Below the pieces are notes generated by a model. The model was not told where the DNA came from. It made no database searches and saw only the letters and a program-made list of their open reading frames with translations. Below are positions 1-11,139 of a DNA stretch of 37,828 bases, piece by piece (position 1 is the first letter of the stretch; each line of letters begins with the position of its first letter). This stretch comes from an uncultured Desulfobulbaceae bacterium. GTDB lineage: Bacteria > Desulfobacterota > Desulfobulbia > Desulfobulbales > Desulfocapsaceae. The stretch is from contig CAMZKN010000124.1 of assembly GCA_947311315.1 (NCBI GenBank), positions 1-37,828 on the forward strand. Reading direction: 5' to 3'. The position numbers and the translations under genes were made by a program.

Positions 1-238
1 CTATGTATGGCCTTCCACTGGTTAAAGATTTTCGTAAGATGCTATGCGACGGTTAGAATGGACTTTACCAACACTTTTGGAGAAGTTACGAATTTTCTTT
101 GTAACCCCTTCAAACCAGACTACTATTTGTTTTGCTATGGTTCGTACTTTCAAGTATAGTGAAGGCTGGAGCCGTTGATATTCCTGTTTCTCAGCTTTAT
201 CTCTTCAGAGTTATTGAAACGCTAGCCTGTTATTCGTA
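1..238. other. Leading intergenic stretch, no gene recognised
   Basis: No convincing reading frame, RNA gene or terminator was seen before the amidase. It presumably carries the amidase promoter and leader, but no clear -35/-10 pair or Shine-Dalgarno sequence stands out; the bases just before the ATG at 239 are AT-rich without a purine run. Confidence 0.4.
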
Positions 239-2053
239 ATGAACTGTAGATTTTTTCTTATTTTGCTTTTTTTGTCTTTTCTGTTCGTTTTTACAGATAG
301 TTCCCTGTCTGCAACAATGACTGGTGCAGACAAACCTGTCTCCCTTCAAAAACGCTACGACGAGGCAAAATTTTATTACAACCAACTGCAAAACAATTCA
401 CAGCTTGCTGCTTCCCGCGAAAATTGGCTCAAAGGAACCAGAAATTTCCGAAGAATATATCTTTCAAGTCCAAAATCAAAACTTGCACCTGCCTGTCTTT
501 TTATGCTTGGACGTGTCTACGGTAAAATGTACGACCACTTCAAAAAAGGTATCGACCTCGAGGAGTCCATATCATACTTCAAAGATATCGCCAGACTGTT
601 CCCTCAACACCGGCTTGCAGACGACTCCTATTTTTCACTTGGCCAACTTTATCTCAACAAAAAAAACAATCCTGAAAAAGCCGCAGAATACCTCAATGAA
701 ATTATCGCGCATTACGCCAATGGTGACATGCACACAAAGGCCGAAAATCTCCTCAAAATTCTCTCCAAAGAACACGATATTCCTTTACCTAAAATCATGG
801 TTTCTTCTTCACAGGAGAATAAACTCAGCTACGTTCTGCCTGTAAAGTACTGGTCTTCTGATAATTATACGCGGGTAGTGATCATGGCATCGGGTCCTGT
901 AAACTATAAAGAAACCCTCATCGACAAAACAAAAAACAAACCCAGACGCCTTTATCTCGACTTTAAGAACAGCTATATCGAGCCCCGGTACAGAGCGCCT
1001 GTCCCCATTGAAGATGGGTTACTCAAAAGAATTCGAACCGGACAATTCAGCCCCGATATCGTGAGGGTGGTATTGGATATCGAATCGATAGATAACTATA
1101 AAATTTTCAGTCTTCCGGATCCATTCAGAGTAGTAATTGACGTTCGAGGCAAAGGCGAACCTTCCCAAAAACAGAGAAAAACCACTACAGTTGCCAAAGT
1201 TCAAAACAAGTCTGAAACAGTTGAAAGAAATCCTGATATAAGCATCACATCTCTTCCTGTCTTAAGAGACCATAAAAAAATTGCCGTTAGCGCAAAACAT
1301 ACATCAAAAAAGGCTAAATCCGCTCCAAATAGCCACGTATTCTCCCTTGCCCAGCAACTTGGCTTGGGTGTTAAAAAGATTATCATCGATCCTGGCCATG
1401 GCGGCAAAGATCCGGGGGCAATGGCCTTTGGTTTAAAAGAAAAAGACATTGTGCTCCGTATAGCAAAAAAGCTTGCACCAGTACTACAAAAAGAACTACA
1501 CTGTGAAGTTCTGCTCACAAGAGATGACGATACATTTATACCTCTCGAAGAAAGAACAGCAATTGCCAATACCCAAAATGCAGATCTCTTTATCTCGCTG
1601 CATATTAATGCCCACCCGTCTGCAAAAGTTCACGGCCTTGAAACCTATTATCTCAACCTGTCAACCAATGCAGAAGCCATGCGTGTTGCCGCACGTGAAA
1701 ATGCTACTTCCACTCATCAGATGAGCGACCTCCAGGATATCCTCTCTGATATAATGAAGAATTCCAAGATCAATGAATCATCTCGCCTTGCTCAGCAGGT
1801 GCACAACTCCATCCTTTCCGAAGCCAAAAATATGGGCTATGCAGATATTAAAAATCTTGGTGTTAAACAGGCACCATTTTATGTTTTAATTGGCGCTCAA
1901 ATGCCAGCAATTCTGGTGGAGATTGCCTTTATCAGTAACAAAAATGATGTGAAAAATCTCCAGGATCCTACATTTGTTAAAATGCTTGTCCAGGAAATTG
2001 CTGATGGGGTCAGAGCTTATGTAAATGACACCACAGCACAACTCCAGCTATAA
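239..2053 (+). CDS. amiC: N-acetylmuramoyl-L-alanine amidase with TPR-like, AMIN and Amidase_3 regions
   Basis: Periplasmic zinc amidase that cuts the bond between N-acetylmuramic acid and L-alanine in peptidoglycan, normally for daughter-cell separation. Residues 1-25 are a hydrophobic signal peptide. Residues about 35-175 are helical and TPR/YbgF-like, residues about 205-305 look like an AMIN targeting domain, and residues about 375-600 are the Amidase_3 catalytic domain. Zinc ligands and the catalytic glutamate are visible: H387 (DPGHGG), E401 (GLKEKD), H455 (SLHIN) and E561 (LVEIAFIS). At 604 residues it is longer than AmiA/B/C of E. coli because of the TPR part. It stands alone on this strand and converges on atpC. 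The start is set by the signal peptide; no strong ribosome site is seen. The family call is firm, while the amiC symbol is approximate. Confidence 0.9.
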   Translation: MNCRFFLILLFLSFLFVFTDSSLSATMTGADKPVSLQKRYDEAKFYYNQLQNNSQLAASRENWLKGTRNFRRIYLSSPKSKLAPACLFMLGRVYGKMYDHFKKGIDLEESISYFKDIARLFPQHRLADDSYFSLGQLYLNKKNNPEKAAEYLNEIIAHYANGDMHTKAENLLKILSKEHDIPLPKIMVSSSQENKLSYVLPVKYWSSDNYTRVVIMASGPVNYKETLIDKTKNKPRRLYLDFKNSYIEPRYRAPVPIEDGLLKRIRTGQFSPDIVRVVLDIESIDNYKIFSLPDPFRVVIDVRGKGEPSQKQRKTTTVAKVQNKSETVERNPDISITSLPVLRDHKKIAVSAKHTSKKAKSAPNSHVFSLAQQLGLGVKKIIIDPGHGGKDPGAMAFGLKEKDIVLRIAKKLAPVLQKELHCEVLLTRDDDTFIPLEERTAIANTQNADLFISLHINAHPSAKVHGLETYYLNLSTNAEAMRVAARENATSTHQMSDLQDILSDIMKNSKINESSRLAQQVHNSILSEAKNMGYADIKNLGVKQAPFYVLIGAQMPAILVEIAFISNKNDVKNLQDPTFVKMLVQEIADGVRAYVNDTTAQLQL

Positions 2054-2076
2054 AGAGACGACAACCCATAAAATTA

Positions 2077-2115
2077 AAAAAGGGGTTGCTTCCGAATGGA
2101 AGCAACCCCTTTTTA
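2077..2115. terminator. Bidirectional rho-independent terminator between amidase and atpC
   Basis: A perfect 17-bp stem (2077-2093 with 2098-2114) closes a GAAT loop. It is GC-rich in the centre and flanked by A-runs on the left and T-runs on the right, so it gives a U-tract in both directions. It ends the amidase transcript on + and the atp F1 operon on -. Confidence 0.92.
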
Positions 2116-2133
2116 CTTATACAAAGCTACTCT

Positions 2134-2547
2134 CTACAAACTTTTCGCTACCTTCAGGCGTGCTACAGCCCGTTGCAGAGCTATTTCGGCCCTTCTTCGA
2201 TTTAATTCTTCAGTCTGTTGAGCCGACTGATTAAGCCTTTTCTCAGCACGCTCCTTAGCTTTCATGGCCCTATCGACATCAATATCAGTACCTGCTTCAG
2301 CACTCTCTACGAGAAAGGTGATCTTATTATTAGAGACCTCACAGAATCCACCACTGACCATCAGGGATTCACGCTTGTTGCCATTCTCATATGTAAGAGT
2401 ACCAATTCTGATTGTCGACAGAAAAGGCGCATGATTGGCAAGTACACCGAAGTCTCCACCGAATCCGGGAGCATTAACGATATCAACATCCTCGTCAACT
2501 TTCGCCCCACTCGGAGTAACAACTTCAAGTCTTATCTGTTGTCCCAT
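2134..2547 (-). CDS. atpC: ATP synthase F1 subunit epsilon
   Basis: Central-stalk epsilon subunit of F0F1 ATP synthase. It binds gamma and the c-ring and can damp ATP hydrolysis. The 137 residues match the usual length. The N-terminal beta-sandwich (about 1-85) carries the family pattern VVTPSG, then [13 protein letters not shown], and residues about 90-137 form the two-helix C-terminal domain, rich in Ala, Glu and Arg. A GAGGAC ribosome site precedes the ATG. It is the last gene of the F1 operon, 41 bases after atpD, and is followed by the strong terminator at 2077-2115. Confidence 0.96.
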   Translation of the reverse strand: MGQQIRLEVVTPSGAKVDEDVDIVNAPGFGGDFGVLANHAPFLSTIRIGTLTYENGNKRESLMVSGGFCEVSNNKITFLVESAEAGTDIDVDRAMKAKERAEKRLNQSAQQTEELNRRRAEIALQRAVARLKVAKSL

Positions 2548-2588
2548 CGAATTGTCCTCTTGTCCAAATTATTAGGTTTACAACACTC

Positions 2589-4010
<1,422 letters not shown>

Positions 4011-4053
4011 TTACTCCTCCTAAAAAGTCTTAGATTATCAAAACGATAAATTA

Positions 4054-4926
4054 TTATTTCAGAGCTTCCGCACCGCCGACAATATCCATAAGCTCGTTTG
4101 TAACGGCTGCCTGACGAGCTTTGTTGTAAACGACAGTCAAGTTCTTCACTATATCCTTACACGCACTCGTCGCATTATCCATTGCGGTCATACGCGCGGC
4201 ATGTTCACATGCTCCAACCTCAAGCATGGCATGATAAATAAGAACATTGAGGTACAGTGGCTGCAGCACATCCATAATTTCTTCAGTGGATGGTTCGTAG
4301 ATGTAATCTCCAGACGCCTTTTTCTCTTCTGTACCTTCTTCCTGTTCCACAGGCTGAACGGGAAGGAACGGTGCTGTTGCAGGAACCTGACGGGCAACCG
4401 AGATAAATCGGCCATACAACGTCTCAACCTTGTCAGTTGTACCATTCAGGAACTGCTCAGTAATATCAGTGGCAATTTCCCTGGCATTAAACATTTGGAA
4501 ACTACCCATGGTCTCGGTATAACTCTTTCGGACTTTTCCTGTTTTACGCAGAAGCTGATACCCTTTTTTACCTACACAAACGAAACTGACCTTTTTTCCC
4601 TCAGCTTCGTACTCTTCCATCTTCTTAAAAGCTAATTTAACAATGTTGGCATTAAACGATCCACACAGTCCACGATCAGAAGTGACAATAACCAGTTCAA
4701 CCGTCTTCACTTCCCGGATTTCCATAAGAGGAAAGGCATTTGTATTTGCGCCTCCGGACAAATTGGACATCGCATCATTGAACTTGGATGTGTACGGTCT
4801 AAAGGCCTCCATCTTGTCCTGGGCACCGCGCAATTTTGCAGCCGCGACCATATTCATGGCTTTGGTGATCTGCGCGGTCTTTTTAACACCCGAGATCTTT
4901 GTTTTTACTTCTTTTAGACTCGCCAT
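4054..4926 (-). CDS. atpG: ATP synthase F1 subunit gamma
   Basis: Rotor shaft subunit of F1 that couples c-ring rotation to the catalytic sites. The 290 residues are normal for the family. The N-terminal helix begins MASLKEVKTKISGVKKTAQITKAM, the central TSDRGLCGSFN motif is present, and the C-terminal helix has the typical RMTAMDNATSA pattern ending in a short tail. Residues about 195-210 hold a Glu/Lys-rich loop (EQEEGTEEKKASGD) that is a likely lineage insertion. It lies 17 bases downstream of atpA and 49 bases upstream of atpD, all on the same strand. Confidence 0.97.
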   Translation of the reverse strand: MASLKEVKTKISGVKKTAQITKAMNMVAAAKLRGAQDKMEAFRPYTSKFNDAMSNLSGGANTNAFPLMEIREVKTVELVIVTSDRGLCGSFNANIVKLAFKKMEEYEAEGKKVSFVCVGKKGYQLLRKTGKVRKSYTETMGSFQMFNAREIATDITEQFLNGTTDKVETLYGRFISVARQVPATAPFLPVQPVEQEEGTEEKKASGDYIYEPSTEEIMDVLQPLYLNVLIYHAMLEVGACEHAARMTAMDNATSACKDIVKNLTVVYNKARQAAVTNELMDIVGGAEALK

Positions 4927-4943
4927 ATCTTGACCTTTTTTAA

Positions 4944-6467
4944 TTAATTAAGACCTTGTGTCGCCTTGAAAGTATCACCAAAGCTAGTCAGTACTTTATC
5001 GAGCTTTTCTTTAATTCCGTCGGTAAACTGTTCTTCTTCAACGAGATCTGAAAATATAGTAGGCTCATTGGACTCAATGTAATTGTAGAGCTCACTCTCG
5101 TAATCTGCGAGGGTAGCAACCGGTAGTGCATCAAGATACCCATTGGATCCAGCGTAGAGGATAGTAACCTGTTTTTCCATTGGCAGTGGCTGATATTGCG
5201 GTTGCTTCAGGATTTCAACAAGTCTCTCACCGCGGGTAAGTTTGGCCTGGGTTGCCGCATCAAGATCGGAACCAAAAGCAGCGAATGCTGCAAGTTCACG
5301 ATACTGAGCGAGATCAAGACGAAGTGTACCTGCAACCTGCTTCATTGCTTTCACCTGTGCAGAACCACCAACACGGGAAACAGAGAGGCCTACGTTAATT
5401 GCAGGTCGTACACCGGAGAAGAAAAGATTTGGCTCAAGATAAACCTGACCATCCGTAATAGAAATAACGTTGGTCGGGATAAAAGCAGAAACATCGCCTG
5501 CCTGGGTTTCAATGATCGGCAGCGCTGTAAGAGATCCGGCACCAAGATCATCGTTGACCTTAGCAGAACGTTCAAGAAGACGCGAATGGTTAAAGAAAAT
5601 ATCACCAGGATATGCTTCACGGCCCGGTGGACGACGAAGCAGGAGCGAAAGCTCACGATAAGCAACAGCCTGCTTGGAAAGATCATCATAGATGATGAGT
5701 GCATGCTGGCCATTATCGCGAAAATACTCACCCATGGAACAACCGGCAAAAGGTGCGATATACTGCATAGGAGCCGGATCAGAGGCGCAGGCAGATACCA
5801 CCGTAGTGAATTCCATCGCACCATGTTTTCTGAGCGCCTCAACAACGAGCGCAACCGTGGACTTTTTCTGACCAACTGCAACATATATGCAGTGTACATC
5901 AGTATTCTTCTGGGCAATAATCGCATCGACACAAAGAGCAGTTTTGCCGATCTGACGATCGCCAATAATGAGTTCACGCTGGCCTTTGCCAACTGGAGTC
6001 ATGGCATCAACTGCTTTAGCGCCGGTATAACATGGCTGATGCACACCTTTTCTGGCAATAACACCAGGAGCCAAAACTTCAATCTTGGAGGAAAGTTCAG
6101 ACTTGATCGGTCCAAGTCCGTCAATAGGCTTGCCAAGACCATCAACCACGCGACCTTCCATGGCAGGGCCTACAGGAACTTCTGCAATTTTCCCCGTTCG
6201 TTTTACGGTATCACCTTCTTTAATCCCTGAAACGTTACCCAGAACAGCACAACCAACGTTGTCGGCTTCGAGGTTCAGGGCAAGACCCATAATCCCTCCG
6301 GGGAACTCAAGCAACTCCATGGCCATACAGTTTTGGACACCGTAGACACGGGCGATACCATCACCAACTGAAATAACGGTACCAGTTTCATTAAGATCTA
6401 TACTGGTCTCGTACGCTCCAATCTGGTCCTTGATGATTTGACTAATTTCTTCGGCTTTAATCTGCAT
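4944..6467 (-). CDS. atpA: ATP synthase F1 subunit alpha
   Basis: Non-catalytic nucleotide-binding subunit of F1, forming the alpha3beta3 ring with AtpD. The 507 residues are full length. The N-terminal helix ([16 protein letters not shown]) binds the delta/OSCP stalk, the P-loop GDRQIGKT is at about residues 169-176, and the [17 protein letters not shown] and [10 protein letters not shown] motifs are conserved. A GGGGAGAG ribosome site precedes the ATG, which directly abuts the atpH stop codon, suggesting coupled translation. A long antisense frame inside it is a shadow. Confidence 0.98.
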   Translation of the reverse strand: MQIKAEEISQIIKDQIGAYETSIDLNETGTVISVGDGIARVYGVQNCMAMELLEFPGGIMGLALNLEADNVGCAVLGNVSGIKEGDTVKRTGKIAEVPVGPAMEGRVVDGLGKPIDGLGPIKSELSSKIEVLAPGVIARKGVHQPCYTGAKAVDAMTPVGKGQRELIIGDRQIGKTALCVDAIIAQKNTDVHCIYVAVGQKKSTVALVVEALRKHGAMEFTTVVSACASDPAPMQYIAPFAGCSMGEYFRDNGQHALIIYDDLSKQAVAYRELSLLLRRPPGREAYPGDIFFNHSRLLERSAKVNDDLGAGSLTALPIIETQAGDVSAFIPTNVISITDGQVYLEPNLFFSGVRPAINVGLSVSRVGGSAQVKAMKQVAGTLRLDLAQYRELAAFAAFGSDLDAATQAKLTRGERLVEILKQPQYQPLPMEKQVTILYAGSNGYLDALPVATLADYESELYNYIESNEPTIFSDLVEEEQFTDGIKEKLDKVLTSFGDTFKATQGLN

Positions 6468-7013
6468 CTATTCTCTCCCCTTTATGGAATCTTTTAAACC
6501 TGCAAGCTGAGTCTTAATACTTCCATCCAGAACAAGATCACCCACCTTGGCGATAATACCGCCGAGAATCGAAGGATCTACGCTGGTTGTCAGTTCGACT
6601 TTCTTGCCTGTTAACTTTTCTAAAACTGTCTGAACGTTCGTCTTCAGTCCATCATCGAGCGTAACCGCTGAAACAACAGTGCCATGACTGATATTTTTTT
6701 CTTCATCAACCATGGTCTTATACGCTTCTGCAATTTCGGGTAGTATTTCAGCGCGCTTCTTCTGAACTAAGAGATTCAAGAAATTTCCCATGACCGTATC
6801 CACGCCCATGGAACCGACCATGCCGGTCATTACCTTCTCTTTGACATCCATTGGATAAAGAGGGTTAGTCAAAGCATCAGAAACCTCGGGGTGGGTTACA
6901 TATAGCTTAGCTACCCCTTGAAGAACTTCATTGTATTCTTCATATTTTTTCTGTTCCTGACCAACGGTGAAAATCGCCTTGGCGTATCTTTTTGCGAGGA
7001 TTGTCTGTTTCAC
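6468..7013 (-). CDS. atpH: ATP synthase F1 subunit delta (OSCP)
   Basis: Peripheral-stalk subunit that joins the top of the alpha3beta3 ring to the b/b' dimer. The 181 residues match the family length. The N-terminal helical domain carries ILAKRYAKAIF, and the C-terminal part ends with the usual DPSILGGIIAKVGDLVLDGSIKTQL pattern. The start codon is GTG and overlaps the atpF stop by four bases (GTGA), while its own stop touches the atpA start. This is the standard order b-delta-alpha with tight translational coupling on both sides. Confidence 0.96.
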   Translation of the reverse strand: MKQTILAKRYAKAIFTVGQEQKKYEEYNEVLQGVAKLYVTHPEVSDALTNPLYPMDVKEKVMTGMVGSMGVDTVMGNFLNLLVQKKRAEILPEIAEAYKTMVDEEKNISHGTVVSAVTLDDGLKTNVQTVLEKLTGKKVELTTSVDPSILGGIIAKVGDLVLDGSIKTQLAGLKDSIKGRE

Positions 7014-7708
7014 TGTACGGCCCCCACTTTAGCTAAATAATCTTCTATTATCTTCACCTGATCATCCGCAGTGAGATTCTTCACTATCAGTTCTTCAGCC
7101 ATCACAGCCGCTTGGTCGGCGACTTCATCTTTTAGCGTGCGACGAGCTTCAGTTATTTCATTTTGAATGGCCTGGTCGGCAGCACGTTTGATGTCATCGG
7201 CTGCAAGCTCGGCTTTTTCAATAATTTTTGCCTTTTCAACTTCTGCTTGAGCAACGGCCCTTTCCACAACCTTGTCTATCTCAGACTCCACGGTCAAAAG
7301 CTTCTCCTGAAATTCATTGTAGGAACTCTCAGCATCTGCCCGTTGTTTGTTTAAGGTGTCTATCTCATCCTTGATCTTTTTCTGTCGGTTAGCAAGTCCA
7401 GAGCCAATGGGTTTTGCACCAAACTTAACTAAAATGATCATCAGAGCGATGAAGTTAACAACCCTCCAGCCAAGATCTTTGAGTTTTGCTGCAGAAAGAC
7501 TCCCGCCAGCGGCTCCATGACCCTCCGCTGCAACATCACCATGACCTTCAGCGACAACAGCTCCTGTATCAGCAGTAACTCCGTGTTCAGCAGCCACAGT
7601 TTCATGACCTGCCGGTTCCGTGGCAAATGCCGATCCAAACGACAAAGCGAACCAAAGTGTCAGCGTAAGCAGGCTGACATACTTTGCAATCTGTTTCACT
7701 CCATTCAT
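7010..7708 (-). CDS. atpF: ATP synthase F0 subunit b with N-terminal signal-like and Gly/His-rich extension
   Basis: Peripheral-stalk subunit b of 232 residues from the ATG at 7708, which has a GGGGAGGAG ribosome site lying in the end of the upstream gene. The frame is open further upstream to 7984, but that part overlaps atpX and is a shadow. Residues 1-30 look like a signal peptide ending AFA. Residues 31-75 are a Gly/Ala/His/Glu linker with EGHG repeats. A membrane segment lies at about 82-98, followed by a long charged coiled coil. E. coli b is about 156 residues with no such extension. It starts one base after the atpX stop and overlaps atpH by four bases. Confidence 0.93.
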   Translation of the reverse strand: MNGVKQIAKYVSLLTLTLWFALSFGSAFATEPAGHETVAAEHGVTADTGAVVAEGHGDVAAEGHGAAGGSLSAAKLKDLGWRVVNFIALMIILVKFGAKPIGSGLANRQKKIKDEIDTLNKQRADAESSYNEFQEKLLTVESEIDKVVERAVAQAEVEKAKIIEKAELAADDIKRAADQAIQNEITEARRTLKDEVADQAAVMAEELIVKNLTADDQVKIIEDYLAKVGAVQ

Positions 7709-7709
7709 A

Positions 7710-8135
7710 TTAAAGACTCCTCCCCAGAATTTTACTGGCCATTTCGCCTGCAAACCCATCAATATTGGATTGCAAACTGGTTCTGGCGTCTTCAATCTGA
7801 GACCGGATCTCAGCAAGCTTTGACTCCTTGCCAGACTCTGCCTCCGCCTTAATAGCTGAGAGTTTTTCATCTCCAGCCGCCTGTGCATCTGCTCGTGCAG
7901 AATCCAGAGCACGTTTTGCCTTTCCAGAGGCCTTTGCCATTTTAGCATCAACCTCTTCCTGGCGAAGGTTTGCATTTTTCTCAAAATCTGAGATTTCTCC
8001 CTGCATTCCCTGTAGCTTTTCAGATCTCTCCTGAATGATTTTCCTTATAGGCTTATAAAGAACTCCATTAAGAAGAAACATGAGAACAATCATGTTAACA
8101 ACCTGAATTAACAAAGTGATATCTGTCGTAATCAT
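7710..8135 (-). CDS. atpX: ATP synthase F0 subunit b' (second b-type subunit)
   Basis: A shorter b-type peripheral-stalk subunit (141 residues) at the head of the F1 operon. The N-terminal membrane helix (about residues 5-27, rich in Val, Leu and Ile) is followed by the YKPIRKIIQERSEKLQ segment typical of b/b' and by a long Ala/Glu/Lys coiled coil. It lacks the signal-like extension of its partner atpF, so the two likely form a b-b' heterodimer, as in phototrophs and many deltaproteobacteria. The ATG has an AGGAG ribosome site. The symbol varies among genomes (atpX, atpF', atpG). Confidence 0.9.
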   Translation of the reverse strand: MITTDITLLIQVVNMIVLMFLLNGVLYKPIRKIIQERSEKLQGMQGEISDFEKNANLRQEEVDAKMAKASGKAKRALDSARADAQAAGDEKLSAIKAEAESGKESKLAEIRSQIEDARTSLQSNIDGFAGEMASKILGRSL

Positions 8136-8420
8136 GTTAGTAACTCCTGCTTAACTAAGATAACGAAAAAAAAACATAACATTCATTTATGCAATGAATG
8201 ATGACCGCAATAAGGTATATCCACAAAATAATGGCGTAAAAGCTGCTCTGAATAAAATGAACGACCATTCACAATTGCGAAAATTCTTACCGTAAATATG
8301 GAGTGCTGTCAACAAATTTATGTAGTCCACTCCCCCGAAAGAGGCTGACACAGAAAAAATGCAGGATTTCGTATCAGCTTTCCCAAAACATGCTATCTAT
8401 TGAAATATTCAGAAATAATT
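8136..8420. other. Intergenic region between alaS and the F1 operon
   Basis: 285 bases without a gene. It carries the likely promoter of the F1 operon on the minus strand (8284-8312) and a long AT-rich leader. I see no clear terminator for alaS here. Confidence 0.5.
8284..8312 (-). promoter_or_regulatory. Candidate sigma70-type promoter of the F1 ATP synthase operon
   Basis: On the minus strand a perfect TTGACA (8312-8307) is followed after 17 bases by TAAGAA (8289-8284). It lies about 150 bases upstream of the atpX start in the only sizeable gap before the operon. The -35 is consensus and the -10 is weak (3 of 6). Confidence 0.5.
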
Positions 8421-11072
8421 CTAGTGGGACAGCAGGTTGTTTACTATTTCAGGAACTTCTTTTATTGCCTGACCCAGTTTGTCAACCATTGGCCCTCCGG
8501 CCTGTGCCATGTCGGGTCTCCCGCCACCCTTTCCACCAACTATAGCAGCAACTTTATTCACAATCTCTCCGGCCTTGATCCGTTTTGTTAAATCACTGGT
8601 AACAATTGCCAGAAGTGCGACTTTACCGTTTATACTCCCTCCGAGAACAGCAATTCCCGAACCAAGACTATTGCGTACTTTATCACCAACTTCCCGTAAC
8701 GTTTTTGGGCTATCCAGAGGAATGGCTGCTGCAATAACTTTTACTCCACCAATAGTTGCCGCCCCTTTAAGAACATCATCCAAATCTGAACTGGCAAGCC
8801 TGGTTGAAAGGTCTGCCACCTGTTTTTCCATCACTTTCAGATTATCCTGCAAGCTTTTCACTTTTGCAGGTACCTGGCCACCACTACCTGCATTGAGAAG
8901 AGATACCGTTGCAGCTTCACGTCTGTACAATGACTGAATATCCTTAAAGGCGGCACTCCCGGCAAGCGCCTCTATCCTTCTGACTCCAGCAGCAATACCC
9001 GTTTCTGATAATATTTTAAAAACACCTATTTCACCGGATGCTGTGACGTGGGTTCCCCCACACAGTTCCTTACTGAAATCGGCCATCGAAACGACCCGAA
9101 CATCCTCGTCATACTTTTCGCCGAAAAGTGCCGTCGCCCCCTCTCTGAGAGCTTCGTCTTTGGCCAGTATACGGGTCACAACCTGCGTGTTTTCCCATAT
9201 TTTTTCATTGACCATCAACTCGATGGCCTCAATTTCTTCCGCTGTCACTTGTGAAAAATGCGTGAAGTCAAAGCGTAATCTGTCAGGGCCCACAAGAGAA
9301 CCGGCCTGTTTCACATGATCGCCAAGAACCAGACGCAAGGCGGCCTGCAAAAGATGTGTTGCAGAATGGTGGGCAGCCGTTGCACGACGATTTTTCGCTG
9401 CAACCAATAAACTGACCTCGTCTCCTTCTGCAATATCTCCCAGCTCAACCACAATATTGTGGAGAATAATTTTCTCACCCTCAACCGAAGTCGAAATCAC
9501 TTTAGCCTTGCCACCAGGCCATGTCACTTCCCCCTTGTCGCCGATCTGGCCACCGGACTCTGCATAAAAAGGTGTTGTTTCTGTGTACAGACAACCTTTT
9601 TGTCCGACAGCTAAAGCACTGACCCTGTCACCGGCTTCATTGAGCAAACCACCCACCGGAACTCTGACCGACAACGTGTCATAGCCAACAAATTCAGCGG
9701 TTTTTCCTTCAGCAATCAATGTTTTCACACCTTCACCAAACAGCTTCACCCCTTCGCCCTTTCGAGAAAGACGTGATTTTTCCCGCTGATTCTCCATCTC
9801 AGTCAAAAAACCGGATTCATCGAAGCTCAGACCTTTTTCAAGGGCAATATCCCTGACAATATCAAAGGGAAACCCAAAAGTGTCGTAGAGTTTAAAAATA
9901 AAATCACCGGAAATAACCTTTGAAGAGGTAGCCATAACCTTCGTGATCTCTTCATCCAGCAACACCAGTCCATGCTCGAGTGTCTCACGAAAACGTTCCT
10001 CTTCGTTATTAACAACTTTTTTCAAAAGAGAACGAGCACCTTCCAGATGAGGATAGGCTTCAAGCATCTCTCTTATTACCGTACCGGTTACTTGTTCCAT
10101 AAATGGTTTATCCAAACCAAGGTGTTTGCCATATCGAACGGCACGACGCATGATTCTGCGCAGCACATACCCCCGCCCTTCATTGGCGGGAAGTATCCCA
10201 TCAGAAACTAGGAACGTTGTCGCTCTGGCATGATCGGCAATAACCCGCATGGCAGTATCATCCTGACTGTTTTTGCCATATATTTTACCTGACAATTTTT
10301 CCAGAGTAGCGAGGATGGGAGTAAAAAGATCAGAGTCATAATTGTTGAATTTGCCCTGCAATACTGCAGCAACCCGTTCGAGTCCCATGCCCGTATCGAT
10401 ACTCGGTTTGGGCAACCGTGTCATTGTGCCGTCTTCTGCACGGTTAAATTGCATAAAAACAAGGTTCCAGAGTTCAAGGAACCGATCACATTCACAACCA
10501 AGGGCGCAATCAGCCCGACCACAGCCCGCCTCAACACCCTGATCTATATGTATTTCGGAACAGGGCCCACAGGGGCCGGTATCTCCCATGGCCCAGAAAT
10601 TGTCTTTCTCACCCATTCTTACAATTCGCCCTTTGGGCAAATTATCTATTTTATCCCAGAGTTCATACGCTTCATCATCGTCATCAAAGATAGAGATCCA
10701 GAGTTTTTCAACTGGAACGCCCAACTCCACAGTGAGAAAATCCCAGGCAAATTGAATAGCATCTTCTTTAAAATAGTCGCCAAAGGAAAAATTACCGAGC
10801 ATCTCAAAAAAAGTATGATGACGAGCGGTATACCCTACATTTTCAAGATCATTGTGCTTACCACCCGCACGCACACAACGTTGACTGCTCACCGCGCGCA
10901 CATAATTCCGTTTGTCTTCGCCCATGAAAACCGTTTTAAACTGAACCATCCCGGCATTAACAAACAAAAGGGTAGGATCGTCTTTGGGGACGAGAGAAGA
11001 ACTGTCAACAGTGGTATGGCCTTTTGCTTTAAAGTATTCTAAAAAACGACTGCGGATTTCATATCCTTTCAT
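8421..11072 (-). CDS. alaS: Alanyl-tRNA synthetase
   Basis: Charges tRNA-Ala with alanine and edits Ser/Gly mischarging. Protein of 883 residues from the ATG at 11072 (MKGYEIRSRFLEYF); a GTG at 11087 would add five residues, but neither start has a strong ribosome site. The catalytic domain begins with the family pattern RSRFLEYFKAKGHT, SSLVP and FVNAGMVQFK. The editing domain has HSATH (about residue 565) and CGGTH (about 670), which are the zinc-binding motifs, and the C-terminal oligomerisation domain ends in the glycine-rich GGKGGGRPDMAQAGG segment. It lies 67 bases downstream of the isochorismatase-like gene on the same strand. Confidence 0.97.
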   Translation of the reverse strand: MKGYEIRSRFLEYFKAKGHTTVDSSSLVPKDDPTLLFVNAGMVQFKTVFMGEDKRNYVRAVSSQRCVRAGGKHNDLENVGYTARHHTFFEMLGNFSFGDYFKEDAIQFAWDFLTVELGVPVEKLWISIFDDDDEAYELWDKIDNLPKGRIVRMGEKDNFWAMGDTGPCGPCSEIHIDQGVEAGCGRADCALGCECDRFLELWNLVFMQFNRAEDGTMTRLPKPSIDTGMGLERVAAVLQGKFNNYDSDLFTPILATLEKLSGKIYGKNSQDDTAMRVIADHARATTFLVSDGILPANEGRGYVLRRIMRRAVRYGKHLGLDKPFMEQVTGTVIREMLEAYPHLEGARSLLKKVVNNEEERFRETLEHGLVLLDEEITKVMATSSKVISGDFIFKLYDTFGFPFDIVRDIALEKGLSFDESGFLTEMENQREKSRLSRKGEGVKLFGEGVKTLIAEGKTAEFVGYDTLSVRVPVGGLLNEAGDRVSALAVGQKGCLYTETTPFYAESGGQIGDKGEVTWPGGKAKVISTSVEGEKIILHNIVVELGDIAEGDEVSLLVAAKNRRATAAHHSATHLLQAALRLVLGDHVKQAGSLVGPDRLRFDFTHFSQVTAEEIEAIELMVNEKIWENTQVVTRILAKDEALREGATALFGEKYDEDVRVVSMADFSKELCGGTHVTASGEIGVFKILSETGIAAGVRRIEALAGSAAFKDIQSLYRREAATVSLLNAGSGGQVPAKVKSLQDNLKVMEKQVADLSTRLASSDLDDVLKGAATIGGVKVIAAAIPLDSPKTLREVGDKVRNSLGSGIAVLGGSINGKVALLAIVTSDLTKRIKAGEIVNKVAAIVGGKGGGRPDMAQAGGPMVDKLGQAIKEVPEIVNNLLSH

Positions 11073-11139
11073 AATTGACGATCTCACAACATGTATTATT
11101 TATTTAATTTCCACCCGGAAACACAAGACATCATCGCCT

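Noticed and set aside
5196..6230. 344-residue antisense frame inside atpA
   Set aside because: Composition is Arg/Thr/Asn-rich without domain motifs, and it lies wholly opposite a highly conserved gene; a shadow frame.
7709..7984. Upstream extension of the atpF frame to 324 residues
   Set aside because: It overlaps almost all of the second half of atpX in another frame, and the GGGGAGGAG site with ATG at 7708 plus a signal-like start favour the shorter protein.
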